Made by a program: the position numbers and the translations under genes. A stretch of DNA of 64,000 nucleotides. Origin: Micromonospora echinospora (GTDB taxonomy: Bacteria > Actinomycetota > Actinomycetes > Mycobacteriales > Micromonosporaceae). This document shows positions 46,644 to 56,400 of the stretch, piece by piece. The DNA lies in NCBI RefSeq assembly GCF_900091495.1, contig NZ_LT607413.1, positions 5,657,001-5,721,000 on the forward strand, read 5' to 3'. Positions within the stretch are counted from its first letter, which is position 1. Each line of letters starts with the position of its first letter. A model generated the notes under the pieces. It had not been told where the DNA came from, made no database searches, and worked only from the letters and a program-made list of their open reading frames with translations.

Positions 46644-47398
46644 GCCGCCGCCTCCTCCCGCTCGGCGTCGACCAGCAGCTCCTCGACCTCGCCGTGCGAC
46701 AGCGCCAGCAGGAACCGCTCCACCTCGACCTGCCAGCCGTTCTCGCCCAGCGGCACCGCCCACACGTGGTCGTGCTTGGCGAGGTCGTGTCCGCCGTCCC
46801 GCAGTCCCAGCTCGGCCAGTCGCCACTGGCCGACGACCACCGGCAGCCCCTCCCGGCCGGTCACCTCGGGGACCGGCACCGGCACGGCGTCCTCGCCGCG
46901 CAACGCGGCGATCTCGGCGGTGCCGGCCGGGGCGGCCACCCGGGCACCGGCCAGATCCGGCGGCGCGGCCACCCCGTCGGGCACCGCCACGACCGTACGC
47001 ATGGTGACGTAGGGCCGGGTCAGCGCGGCCTGCTTCGTCCAGGGCGCCTTCGCGTCGAGTCCACCGACGACCAGGTCGAGGACCCGGTCCTTCAGCGCCG
47101 CCATCAGCGTGGACTCCGAACCCGGGTACCACTCGACCCGGGCGTCCAGCCGTTCCGCCAGGCGCTGCACCAGCCGTGCCTCGGCTCCGGTGACCGTGCC
47201 GTCGTCGGCGACCCGGGTCCAGGGTGGCGCCTCGCTCACCCCGACCCGCAGCACCCCGCCGCGGACGTCGTCCAACGTGGTGCCGGCGTCCCGCGGCCAT
47301 CGGCAGCCGGACACCGCCAGCAGCAGGACGACACCGGCCAGAGCGAACGTCGTCCGCCGCGTCCACCCTCGTTTCCGGCGTCCCACCACCGCGTCCAC
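46640..47398 (-). CDS. Extracellular solute-binding lipoprotein (SBP family 3)
   Basis: This 252-residue protein has a lipoprotein signal peptide: basic RRKRGWTRRT, a hydrophobic core and the lipobox LAVSGC, so it should be tethered outside the membrane. The mature part resembles family 3 amino-acid-binding proteins (GVLRVGVSEAPPWT, GAEARLVQRLAERL, LDLVVGGL). No cognate permease or ATPase is nearby; instead it is translationally coupled to a CDF transporter. Start GTG 47398, with GAAGAGG upstream. Confidence 0.85.
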   Translation of the reverse strand: MDAVVGRRKRGWTRRTTFALAGVVLLLAVSGCRWPRDAGTTLDDVRGGVLRVGVSEAPPWTRVADDGTVTGAEARLVQRLAERLDARVEWYPGSESTLMAALKDRVLDLVVGGLDAKAPWTKQAALTRPYVTMRTVVAVPDGVAAPPDLAGARVAAPAGTAEIAALRGEDAVPVPVPEVTGREGLPVVVGQWRLAELGLRDGGHDLAKHDHVWAVPLGENGWQVEVERFLLALSHGEVEELLVDAEREEAAA

Positions 47399-48017
47399 CT
47401 GCCTCTTCGTACCCGGGGCCGCCCCCGGACCGCTCCCGGGTCAATCCACGGGACCGCTCCCGGGCCGCCTCGACGCCTTGCCGGCGTCTCCGTCGGACCA
47501 CCGACGAGGTGCCCTTCGCCTCCGGGCCTGAAACCTCGCCGGTGGGCGGGAGGGAACGGCATCGGAGCACCCCGGCGGGGCCGCCTCCGCGAACCGGCCT
47601 CCACCTGCCGGTACGTCACGGAGAGTGGGTTACTCGACGTGGTAAGTATTGCGATATTTATGGAAATAGGTAATGAGAAGCATTCATATCCAGGCTCATT
47701 CGTATTTTCGATCTGGCGGTGTCGTGGCCGGTGGGGCGACCATCGGTTCCGCCGGCGACGGGGTGGCCTCACCCGGGCAGGCCTACTGGAACCGGTTGAC
47801 CATCTACCTGACCAGCGGGCCGGCGCTCACCGGCGCGGCCATCTGCGACAAGTGGAACCCATCCGAGACCAGGATCGTCGGCCCCGGCTGGGTGTACCGC
47901 AACAACGTGGTGACGCCCGCCTCGACGTTGCGCGTATCTCCTCAAATGGTGGCAAACCAGCCCAAGATATATCGCATCTGTCGGGCGCCCTGCCCGGTCA
48001 GAGTCGCCGATGTCGGT
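47399..48017. other. Intergenic region with AT-rich islands
   Basis: No intact gene is seen. AT-rich stretches occur at about 47640-47720 and 47935-47980, flanking a G/C-ending coding-like fragment listed separately. The promoter of the lipoprotein gene should lie near the left end. Confidence 0.5.
47715..47934 (+). pseudogene. Possible coding remnant
   Basis: One forward frame has about 90 percent G or C at third positions and reads sensibly (GQAYWNRLTIYLTSGP, AAICDKWNPSETRIVG, GWVYRNNVV), but it has no plausible start or end. AT-rich sequence borders it on both sides. It looks like the remains of a gene, possibly for a secreted protein. I do not recognise the family. Confidence 0.3.
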
Positions 48018-48046
48018 TGGTTTGTGCGCGCGGACGGCCTATGGTG
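48018..48046 (+). promoter_or_regulatory. Candidate promoter of DksA-like gene
   Basis: TTGGTT (48018-48023), a 17-base spacer and TATGGT (48041-48046). Transcription would begin at about 48053, exactly at an ATG, giving either a leaderless upstream peptide or a leader of about 245 bases before the zinc-finger gene. Confidence 0.45.
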
Positions 48047-48201
48047 GGCCGATGCGTCTGCCCGTCCGTCCGGCCCGTACCGTCACCACCCCGGTGGCGC
48101 GTCCGGTGCTGCGCGGGGGAGCGGGGCGGAGCGCCGGGGTCATTCCCGCAGCGGGCCCCAGCGGGCTGCCGAGCCCGGTGCCGGCCGGTCGTGGCCCTCC
48201 C

Positions 48202-48278
48202 GGAGATGACGATCCAGTAGTCCACAAGGTCATCTCCCCAGGGCGAAGCGGCATACCGCTTCGGCCCTTTTCTTTTTT
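48202..48278 (+). promoter_or_regulatory. Attenuator-like leader with intrinsic terminator
   Basis: GGAGATGAC (48202-48210) pairs with GTCATCTCC (48229-48237). Next, a 12-bp stem with one bulge (48240-48268, loop CATA) ends in the T-rich run TTTTCTTTTTT. This is a classical intrinsic terminator, unusual for such GC-rich DNA, and it ends only 20 bases before the DksA-like start codon. Transcription of that gene must pass through it, suggesting attenuation. Confidence 0.6.
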
Positions 48279-48298
48279 CCAGACAAGAGGGCATCGAC

Positions 48299-48622
48299 AT
48301 GAGCATCCAGACGTCCGGCGCGACCCAGCCGCAGTGGCTGACCGCGCTGCACGCCACGCTGGTCTCCCAGTTCGAGGAGCAGAGCGCCAGACTGACTCAA
48401 CTGACCGCGGACACCGGTGACCCGCAGCAGGCCCACACCCAGGCGGCCCTGGTGGCGGCCACCCGGCAGAGCCTGGAGCAGATCACCGGCGCGCTGCGAC
48501 GGATCGCCGAGGGGCGCTACGAGGTGTGCGAGAAGTGCGGCGGGGCGATCCCCGTCGAGCGCCTGCAGGCACTACCGCACGCCCGGTTCTGCGTGCCGTG
48601 CCAGCAGAAGCACGGCCACTGA
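48299..48622 (+). CDS. DksA/TraR-family C4 zinc-finger protein
   Basis: This 107-residue protein has an N-terminal coiled coil (EEQSARLTQL, and ATRQSLEQITGALRRIAEG) followed by a four-Cys zinc finger: CEKCG, then FCVPCQ. Such proteins bind the RNA polymerase secondary channel and modulate transcription initiation, often with stress signals. AGAGG lies eight bases upstream of the ATG. A terminator-like hairpin lies in the leader and another palindrome follows the gene. Confidence 0.9.
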   Translation: MSIQTSGATQPQWLTALHATLVSQFEEQSARLTQLTADTGDPQQAHTQAALVAATRQSLEQITGALRRIAEGRYEVCEKCGGAIPVERLQALPHARFCVPCQQKHGH

Positions 48623-48637
48623 CCACGGTTCGCCGAC

Positions 48638-48665
48638 GGTGGCGGGGCGTCGACGCCCCGCCACC
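48638..48665. terminator. 28-bp perfect palindrome after DksA-like gene
   Basis: GGTGGCGGGGCGTC (48638-48651) is followed directly by its reverse complement (48652-48665), 15 bases after the stop codon. It is a probable terminator. Confidence 0.7.
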
Positions 48666-48795
48666 CGCTGCCGCCCGCACCCGTGTCGAGGTGACCGGGA
48701 GCATCCGGCGGCGCTGGTCGCCGTGGCGTCCCGGCGTCGCGCCCGGCCACGGGTTTGACATTGGTTTGTCATGGTTGTCGTCCGGCCGGCCCGGC

Positions 48796-48810
48796 TATGG
48801 TGGCCCCATG
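48796..48810 (+). promoter_or_regulatory. Leaderless -10 element
   Basis: TATGGT (48796-48801) is followed by six bases and an ATG at 48808, the spacing expected for leaderless transcripts in actinomycetes. The context closely matches the TATGGTGGGCC before the ATG at 48053. Confidence 0.4.
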
Positions 48811-49014
48811 CAGACCCGGCCGGCCCGTTTCGGCGTCGCCCAGCGCAAGCCGCTGTCGGCGCTGGCCGTGCTGGCCGCGTTGGTGATGGTGCTCTGCGCC
48901 ACCCGGACGGTCGGCCTGTGCATCGTGTTCCGGCTGACCCGGCGGGCCGTTCCCGGCTGTGTGCCGGCCTGGTCCGCGGACCGGGCCCCGCCGGTCCCGG
49001 TGGCCCGCGTCTGA
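48808..49014 (+). CDS. Small putative membrane protein
   Basis: This 68-residue protein begins MQTRPARFGVAQRKP, followed by one hydrophobic segment (LSALAVLAALVMVLCATRTV), a second short hydrophobic run and a Pro-rich end. It was found from the position of a good -10 element six bases before the ATG, with no ribosome-binding site, so it may be translated from a leaderless transcript. No family recognised. Confidence 0.45.
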   Translation: MQTRPARFGVAQRKPLSALAVLAALVMVLCATRTVGLCIVFRLTRRAVPGCVPAWSADRAPPVPVARV

Positions 49015-49270
49015 GACGTCGTCCACCCGACCGGATCGCGTCGCGTGTCGGACCTCCCCGCCGGAACCCTGGTCACCGGCGCGGGCGGACGGTGCCGCGT
49101 GCCCGTCCGGTGGATCGCGTGCGGGCCGGTCGGGTGCGTGGCGGGCCACTGCCGCATCCGTCCGCCCCGTCCGGATCACCGGCGGCCGGGTCGACGCCGA
49201 CCGGCGCGACGTCGCGGGCGGGCCGTCCACCCTGGCGCACCCCTGTCGTCGTCACCGCTGTGGAGTTGTC

Positions 49271-49537
49271 ATGGACCTCGAGTCGACCCCGCTGCCTGGC
49301 ATCGGGCTCCGGCATTCGTTCGTCACCGAGGAGGGCCGTCGGATCGGCGTGGTGGTCCACCACGTCGGTGGCCGTCGGGACCTCGTACACGACGACGGCG
49401 TCGACCCCGACAGCGCCTGCAGCCTGGCCCTGACCCGCGCCGAGGCGATCGCCCTGGCCCGCCTGCTCGGCGTCCTCGACGTCGTGGAGGGCGCCGGTGC
49501 CGGGTGCGCCACCGGCGGGCACGTCCGGGGGGCGTGA
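49271..49537 (+). CDS. Short KhtT/TrkA-like regulatory subunit, N-terminal part only
   Basis: This 88-residue protein begins MDLESTPLPGIGLRHSF and continues EEGRRIGVVVHHVGGRRDLV, as I remember from the regulatory subunits of K+/H+ antiporters (KhtT-like). The family usually runs on to about 160 residues with a C-terminal RCK_C ligand-binding domain, which is absent here. There is no antiporter gene next to it. TGGAG lies before the ATG. It could be a truncated relic or an independent small regulator. Confidence 0.6.
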   Translation: MDLESTPLPGIGLRHSFVTEEGRRIGVVVHHVGGRRDLVHDDGVDPDSACSLALTRAEAIALARLLGVLDVVEGAGAGCATGGHVRGA

Positions 49538-49798
49538 CGGCGATCGTGGTGGTCCGCCCCGGCGGCCTCGCGTTTCCCGGTCACCCCGACAACGTTCGAC
49601 CGGGCCGAAGGACCCCCGGCCCCGGGACCGGACCGCCTGGCGCGGGGCCGGCCGGGGCAATGGCGGGAACGGTTACCGTACGAGGTGCGGACGTCACTGC
49701 CGTGGTGCTTTCTGGTCGTCTGACCCTTCGCATTACCGGTCGGACGTCGGTGCGCGATCAGTCAATATTCGACAATCGATCGGACGGGTGGGCATCAC

Positions 49799-49822
49799 CG
49801 ATCGGTCAACTGTGACCGGTCG
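49799..49822. promoter_or_regulatory. Imperfect inverted repeat upstream of MbtH gene
   Basis: CGATCGGTCA and TGACCGGTCG pair at 9 of 10 positions around ACTG, just upstream of TTGGAC (49825-49830) and TAATTC (49846-49851), a possible promoter with a short spacer. It may be an operator in the 343-base gap 49538-49880, which otherwise holds no gene. Confidence 0.4.
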
Positions 49823-49880
49823 TATTGGACGGTAGAGTCGCGCTCTAATTCGTGGGCACCACCGCACCGGGAGAGTGGCG

Positions 49881-50099
49881 ATGGAAGAATCCGAGGACCG
49901 GCGCTGGTACCAGGTCGTCGTCAACGACGAGGAGCAGTACTCGATCTGGCCGGACGGGTCGGACATTCCGGCCGGCTGGCGGCCGGTCGGGGTAAGCGGC
50001 GACCGGGCCAGCTGTCTGGCGCACATCGACGAGGTCTGGACCGACATGCGTCCACGCAGCTTGCGGAACTGGCTGGCCGACCGGGACCGGGTCGGCTGA
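49881..50099 (+). CDS. MbtH family protein
   Basis: This 72-residue protein binds NRPS adenylation domains and helps their folding and activity. The diagnostic residues are present: [21 protein letters not shown], the SCLAHID block and [13 protein letters not shown] with the conserved Trp residues. GGGAG lies seven bases before the ATG; the GTG at 49875 is a less likely start. It opens the NRPS cluster but is separated from the first NRPS gene by a hairpin and a separate promoter, so it can be made independently. Confidence 0.96.
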   Translation: MEESEDRRWYQVVVNDEEQYSIWPDGSDIPAGWRPVGVSGDRASCLAHIDEVWTDMRPRSLRNWLADRDRVG

Positions 50100-50116
50100 C
50101 GGTCCCGCCGCCGGAT

Positions 50117-50167
50117 GGGGCGTGCCGGTGCTCCGGCGCGCCCCGGGTCGCCGGTGGGCGACCCGGG
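50117..50167 (+). terminator. Hairpins after MbtH gene
   Basis: CCCGGGTCGCC (50142-50152) and GGCGACCCGGG (50157-50167) form a perfect stem with a four-base loop. An overlapping alternative pairs GGGGCG (50117-50122) with CGCCCC (50139-50144). The mutually exclusive folds could end or attenuate the MbtH transcript. Confidence 0.5.
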
Positions 50168-50329
50168 ATCCCCGCCCGCGCCGCGATCGGCTTCCCCGCC
50201 CACCGAAATCCATTGTGGAACAAACGCTTCCGGTCCTTCCGGGAATCGTGCCGGTTTCCCTCCTGTCGGGCGGACCGGTGGTGGTCCGTCCGATGGTGAC
50301 CGACGACCGGCGAACCGGGATCGTGACTG

Positions 50330-50358
50330 TTGACAGACCTGAATCGCCCTCGTAGCTT
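50330..50358 (+). promoter_or_regulatory. Strong candidate promoter of the NRPS operon
   Basis: Consensus -35 TTGACA (50330-50335), a 17-base spacer and -10 TAGCTT (50353-50358). The leader to the NRPS start at 50494 would be about 130 bases. This is the best housekeeping-type promoter seen in the window. Confidence 0.65.
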
Positions 50359-50493
50359 CTTGTCTGCCGTAGCCGCCGCCGGAAATCCTGCTGAGCAAGG
50401 CGGATAACGGGCGGCAGAATTCCGCATTCCCCAAGGTCATCTCTGGTTTCTAGGGTGTTTCTTGTCCGGTTCGCCGGATGTGAAGGAGTACAG

Positions 50494-53400
50494 GTGCCGG
50501 CAATGTCCTCCGACGCAGACACCGACGGCCGGTACGGCACGGTCACGTTGCAACCGGGCATGCTCTTCACCCAGGAACACCAGCCCGGGTCGGGCATCGA
50601 CATCCTCCAGGTGGTCGTCGACTGGCCGGCGCCGTTGGATCCGACCGCCATGCGGGCCGCCTGGCAGCACGCCACCGCCCGGCATCCGGTGCTGCGCACC
50701 GCCTTCGTCTGGCCCGGTGACGGCCAACCGGCGCAGGAGGTCCGCGCGCGGGCGAGTCTGCCGGTGGTGCACCACGACTGGTCCGTCCGGTCGCCCGCCG
50801 GCCGTGCCGAGCGGCTGGCCCGCTTTCTCGCCGACGACCGGGCCGCCGGCTTCGACTCCTCGACCGCGCCGCTGGCCCGCGTCACCCTGATCACGCACGG
50901 GGCGGAACGGCACACCCTGGCGGTCACCCTGCACCACGCCATCCTCGACGGGCGCTCGGTGCACATGCTGCTCGACGAGGTCTGCGCCGAGCACGACGCG
51001 CTCGTTGCCGGTCGCCCGTACGTGGCCCCGCAGCGACCGCCGTTCCGCGACTACGCGGTGTGGGCGGCCAGCCGACCACTGCACACCGACCGGCGGTTCT
51101 GGAGCACCCGGCTGGCCGGGGCGCGGTTGCCGACCCCGTTGCCGCTGACCGGCCGTCCGGACGCCCCACCCCGTGACACGTCGTCGGTCCGCGAGACGAC
51201 CCGGTCCCTCGACGCCGGGACCTCCGCCGCCCTCGTCGCCACGGCCCGGAGCGTCGGAGTGTCCCTCGGCACCCTGGTCACCGCGGCCTGGTCGGTGCTG
51301 CTGCACCGCTACGCCGGAACAGACGACGTGGTGTTCGGCTCCACCCGCACCTGCCGCCGGGACACGGTGGACGGGGCCGACCGGATGCTGGGCCTTCTGA
51401 TCAACACGGTGCCGACCCGGATCCGGGTCGAGCCGGACCGGCCGGTACGCGACTGGCTGCTCGACGTCCGGCGGCAGATCGACGAGGTCCGCCCGCACCA
51501 GCTCGCCCCGCTGGGCGAGATCCAGCGCTGGAGCGGCGTGCCGGCCAGCACCCCGCTCTTCGACAGCCTCCTGATGTACGAGCACCAGGACCTCCAGACT
51601 GCGCTGAGCCGATCGGTGCCCGGCTGGGGCGAGCGGGTCGCCCGTGTCCACCGGCACCCCGGTCCGCCCGTCACCGTCTGCGTCTACGGCGAGCCGACGC
51701 TGACCGTGCTCCTCTACCACGACCGCCGCCGGCTCTCCGAGGCCGGTGCGGACGCGATGCTGCGCCAGTTCCTGCTCGTCCTCACCGGGCTGGCCGCCGG
51801 AACCGACCGGCCGGTGTCCGCGCTGCCCCTGACCGACCCGACCGACCGGGCCCTGCTGGCCGGCTTCCACACCACCGCTGACCCCGCCGGGGCGTACCCG
51901 GCCGACGCCACCGTGCCGGCGCTGGTCGCCGCCGTGGCCCGCCGACAGCCCGACGCGGTCGCCCTGGTCGGCGCCGACGGCACCACCCTGCGCTACCGCG
52001 AGCTGGAGGAGAGCGCCGACCGTCTCGCCGACCGGCTCGTGGCCGCCGGCGTGCGACCGGACGAGCCGGTGGCGGTGGCCCTGCCCCGCTCGGTGGACCT
52101 GGTCGTCACGCTCCTCGCCGTGCTCAAGGCCGGCGGCGCGTACCTGCCGCTGGACCCGGACGACCCGCCGGCCCGGATCCGGCAATTGCTCGCCGTCGCC
52201 GGGGATCCGCTGGTGCTGGCCACCGGTGACGTGCCCGGCGCGACCCGACTGCTCCGCCTGGACCAGCCCGCCGTCGACCGGTCGGCCCCCGACGCGCCCA
52301 CCGCCGCCGGTCAGTCGTCCGGAGTCCCGGTCCCCGCCACCGACCGTGCGGTGCCGGCCCGGCGGCTGCACCCGTCCGGGCTGGCCTACGTCAGCTTCAC
52401 CTCCGGGTCCACCGGCACCCCGAAGGGGGTCGCGGTCCCGCACGCCGCCGTGGTCCGCCTCGTCCACCAGCCGGGCTACCTGTGCCTGGGCCCGGACGAG
52501 ACCGTGCTGCACCTGGCCCCGGTGGCGTTCGACGCGGCCACCCTGGAGATCTGGGGCGCCCTGGCCAACGGCGCCCGGCTGGTGGTGGCCCCGGCCGGCG
52601 CGCCCGACCTCGCCGACCTGGCCCGGCTGCTGCGCCGGGAACGGATCTCCGTGCTCTGGCTGACCGCCGGCCTCTTCCACCAACTGGTCGAGTTCGACCC
52701 GGAGTGCCTCGCCGGGGTCGGCCAACTGCTCGCCGGTGGGGACGTGCTCGCCCCGGAGGCGGTCCGCCGGGCGCTCCGGGTGCGCGGCGGCGCGCCCCTG
52801 GTCAACGGGTACGGTCCGACCGAGAACACCACCTTCACCTGCGTGCACCCGATGACCGACCCGCAGGCGGTGCCGGACCCGGTGCCGATCGGCCGTCCGG
52901 TGCCCCGGTCCACGGTGTACGTCCTCGACCCGCAGGGACGCGAGGTGCCGGTCGGGGTGCCCGGCGAGCTGTACACCGGCGGCGTCGGGCTGGCCCGGGG
53001 CTACCTCGGCCGTCCGGGGGCGACCGCGGCGGCGTTCCTGCCGGACCCGTTCGACCCGCGTCCGGGCGCCCGGATGTACCGCACCGGCGACCTGGTCCGC
53101 TGGCGGCCCGACGGCACCCTCGACTTCCTCGGGCGCATCGACGGGCAGGTCAAGATCCGGGGCTTCCGGGTCGAGCCGGGCGAGGTGGCCGCGGTGCTGC
53201 GTACCCACCCGGACGTCGGGGACGCGGTCGTGGTCGTCGACGGGGAGGGGGAACGACGCCGGCTGCTCGCCTACCTGACCCCTCGACCCGGCCAGGCCGT
53301 GCCGATCCCCGAGGACCTGGCCCGGTACGCCGCCGAGCGGCTCCCCGTCCACCTGCGCCCGGCCGCCCACCTGGTCCTGCCCGCCCTGCCGCTGACCCGT

Positions 53401-56400
53401 AACGGCAAGGTCGACCGCCGGGCCCTGCCGCTGCCGGAACCGCCGCCGGACCGGCCGCCCGCCGACCTGACCGATCCGGCCCACCTCCGGCTGGCCGAGG
53501 TCTGGGCCGAGCTGCTCGGCGCCGCGCCGGCCCGCGCCGACGACGACTTCTTCCTCCTCGGCGGGAACTCGCTGCTGGCCACCCGGCTCACCTTCGTCGT
53601 GGCCGACCGGTTCGGCGTCGACCTGCCGGTCCGCCTGGTCTACGAGCGGCCGACACTCGCCGCGCTGGCCGACGCCGTCGCCCACCACGCCTCCGGCGTG
53701 CGGGCCGCGTCCACCGGGGTGGTCCGCCGGGACCGGCGCGGGTACCGGTCGACGCAGAGTCCGACCGGCGCCGCCACACCGCTCCGGAGCGCCCCTGTCC
53801 CGCCGCCGGCCCCGGCGCCCACGTCGGCTGCCCCGCCCACGTCGGCCGGCGTGCCGGCGTCGGCTGCCCCGCCCACGTCGGCCGGCGTGCCGGCGTCGGC
53901 TGTCCCGCCCGTGGCGGCCGTCCCGCCCGTGACGGAGCCGGTCACGCCGTCCGCGCCACCCGGGGCGGGCCGCGCCGGGGGACCGGCCCACCTGGTCCGT
54001 CCGGTCCCCGGGCCGTGGGCGCTGTGGCGCTGGGTCGGGTTGCGGGCCGCCGGCTTCCCGATCGAGACGCTGACCGCCCTGGGGGACGGGGACCTGGTCC
54101 AGGCCGCCGACGCGCTGCTGACGGCCGGGGAACGGCTCACCGGGGCCCGACGAGACCTGGCCGAACGGCTGCGCCGGGCGCGGGCGGCCAGCCCGGCGGG
54201 GGAGCGGACCGGCTGGAACCGGGCGGTCCGTCAGCTCCGCCGGGACACCCCACCGGAGCCGCTGCCCGCCGGTGCCGCGTCGGTCGACGGCGGGGTGCTC
54301 GTCCACGCCCACGCGGCGCTCCGCGCCGCTCACGACGCACGGGACGTCGCGCTCGCGGCGTACCGGGCCGCGTACGACCGGGCCGGCGCGGCCCGCGCCG
54401 AGGCGTTGCGGGCCACCGCCGCCGACCCGCTGTTCCGCGAGGCGGTGACCTGGCAGAACCGGCACGCGCTGCGCACCGGCGTCGACCCGGTCCGGGCCGC
54501 CGGGGACCGGCGCGACTCCCGGCACCGCCAGCACGAGGCGCTGGTCGCCACCTACCTCCAGCGCTACTGCGTCAAGAACGACACCATCGGCTTCTTCGGC
54601 CCGGTCGGCTGGGCCCGGATCACCGACGCCCCACCCGCGCTCGCCGTCCACCACGGTGCCGCACCGCTCGCCCGTCGCACCGTCTACCTGGAGAACTGGG
54701 CGGTGGTGGAGGTGGCCGAGGCCCTCGCCGCCCGTGACCCGGGGCTGCGGCCGTGGCTGGTGCCGCGCCGGATGCCCTTCCTGGCCGTCCTCGGCGACGA
54801 GCTGCGCATGCCGCTGACCCCACCGGTCGACCTGCCGCCGGCGACGGCCCGGCTGCTGCGCGCCTGCGACGGCACCCGGCCGGCCGGCGAGATCGCCGCC
54901 GCGCTGGTCGCCGACCCGGCCACCGGGATCGCCACCAGCGAGCAGGTCTACCGGATGCTCGACGAGCTGCGCCGGGAACGCCGGATCTCGTGGTCGCTGG
55001 AGGTGCCCAAGGAGGACCTCTTCCCGGAACGCGCGCTGCGGGCCCGACTCGCCGCGATCGGCGATCCGGCCGTACGGGAACCGGCCCTGGCCGCCCTCGA
55101 CGACCTCGAACGGGCCCGCGACGAGGTGACCGCGGCAGCCGGGGACGCCGACCGACTCGGTGCGGCGATCGAGGCGCTGGAGGAGAGGTTTACCTCGCTC
55201 ACCGGCACCGCCCCGACCCGCCGCGCCGGCCGGACCTACGCCGGGCGGACCCTGGTCTACGAGGACTGCCGGTCCGGCACCGAGGTCACCCTCTCCACCG
55301 ACCTCGTCGCCACCTGCTGGCCGGCGCTGACCCTGCTGCTGGAGAGCGTCCGCTGGTTCACCTCCGCCGGGGCGGCGCTGTTCCGGCGGGCCTTCACCGA
55401 GCGGTACCGGGAACTGGTGGCCCGCGTCGGCAGCGACACGGTGTCCTTCGCCGACTTCTGGCTCTGGGCCAACGACCTGCTCTTCGACCCGCCGGAGAAG
55501 CTGATCGCGCCGGTGGTGCGCGCGCTCCAGGACCGGTGGGCGAAGATCCTGCCCGAAGCCGTCGACCACCGGATCACCGCGGTCTCCGCCGACCTGCGGG
55601 ACCGCGTGGCGGAGGCGTTCGCCGCGCCCCGCCCCGGCTGGGTCGGCGCGTACCAGCACAGTCCGGACGTGCTGCTCGCCGCGGACGGGCCGGACGCGGT
55701 GGCGCGCGGGGACTTCCACTGGGTGGTCGGCGAGGTGCACCCGGGGGTGAACACGCTGCGGTCGGCGCTGTTCGTCGCCCAGCACCCCGCGCCGGAGGAG
55801 CTCCGCGCCGCGATGGCCGCCGACCTGCCGTACGGCCGGATCACCCTGGCCGCCACGGGGGAGGAGGGCGGCGCGTCGTCCCGGCTGACCGACAAGCTGG
55901 TCACCGACCGGGACCTGCACCTGGTTTTCGGCCACGACAGCTGCGGGCTCGACCCGGTCACGTCGCTGCCGGTGGCCGACTGCCTCCTGGGGCCGGTCGA
56001 CGGCGTGCTGACCGTGCACAGCCGGGACGGCCGGCACCGGCTGCCGCTGACCGAGGTGCTGGGGGAGGCGCTGATGGTGCAGCTGGTGCAGCGTTTCGAC
56101 ATCCGGCGGCCGGCCGACCACCAGCCCCGGATCACCGTCGACCGGGTGGTGCTGGCCCGGGAGAGCTGGCGGTTCAGCGCCGCCGGGCTGGACTTCGCCG
56201 GGCTGCCCGACGAGGGCGAGCGGTTCCACCACGTCCGGCGCTGGCAGCGGGAGCACGCCCTGCCCCGGCACGTCTTCGTCAAGACACCGGCCGAGGAGAA
56301 GCCCTTCCACCTGGACTTCGCCAGCCTCGCCGCGGTGGACGTCTTCGCCCGCGCGGTGCGTCGCGCCGCAGGCCACGACCCGGAGTCCACCGTACGGCTC

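Noticed and set aside
47673..48209. Intact gene in the gap before the DksA-like gene
   Set aside because: Only the middle has coding-like third positions; both ends are AT-rich or Arg/Gly-rich shadow, so it is listed as a remnant only.
49045..49815. Forward open frames overlapping the KhtT-like gene
   Set aside because: They are composition shadows with no ribosome site or motif.
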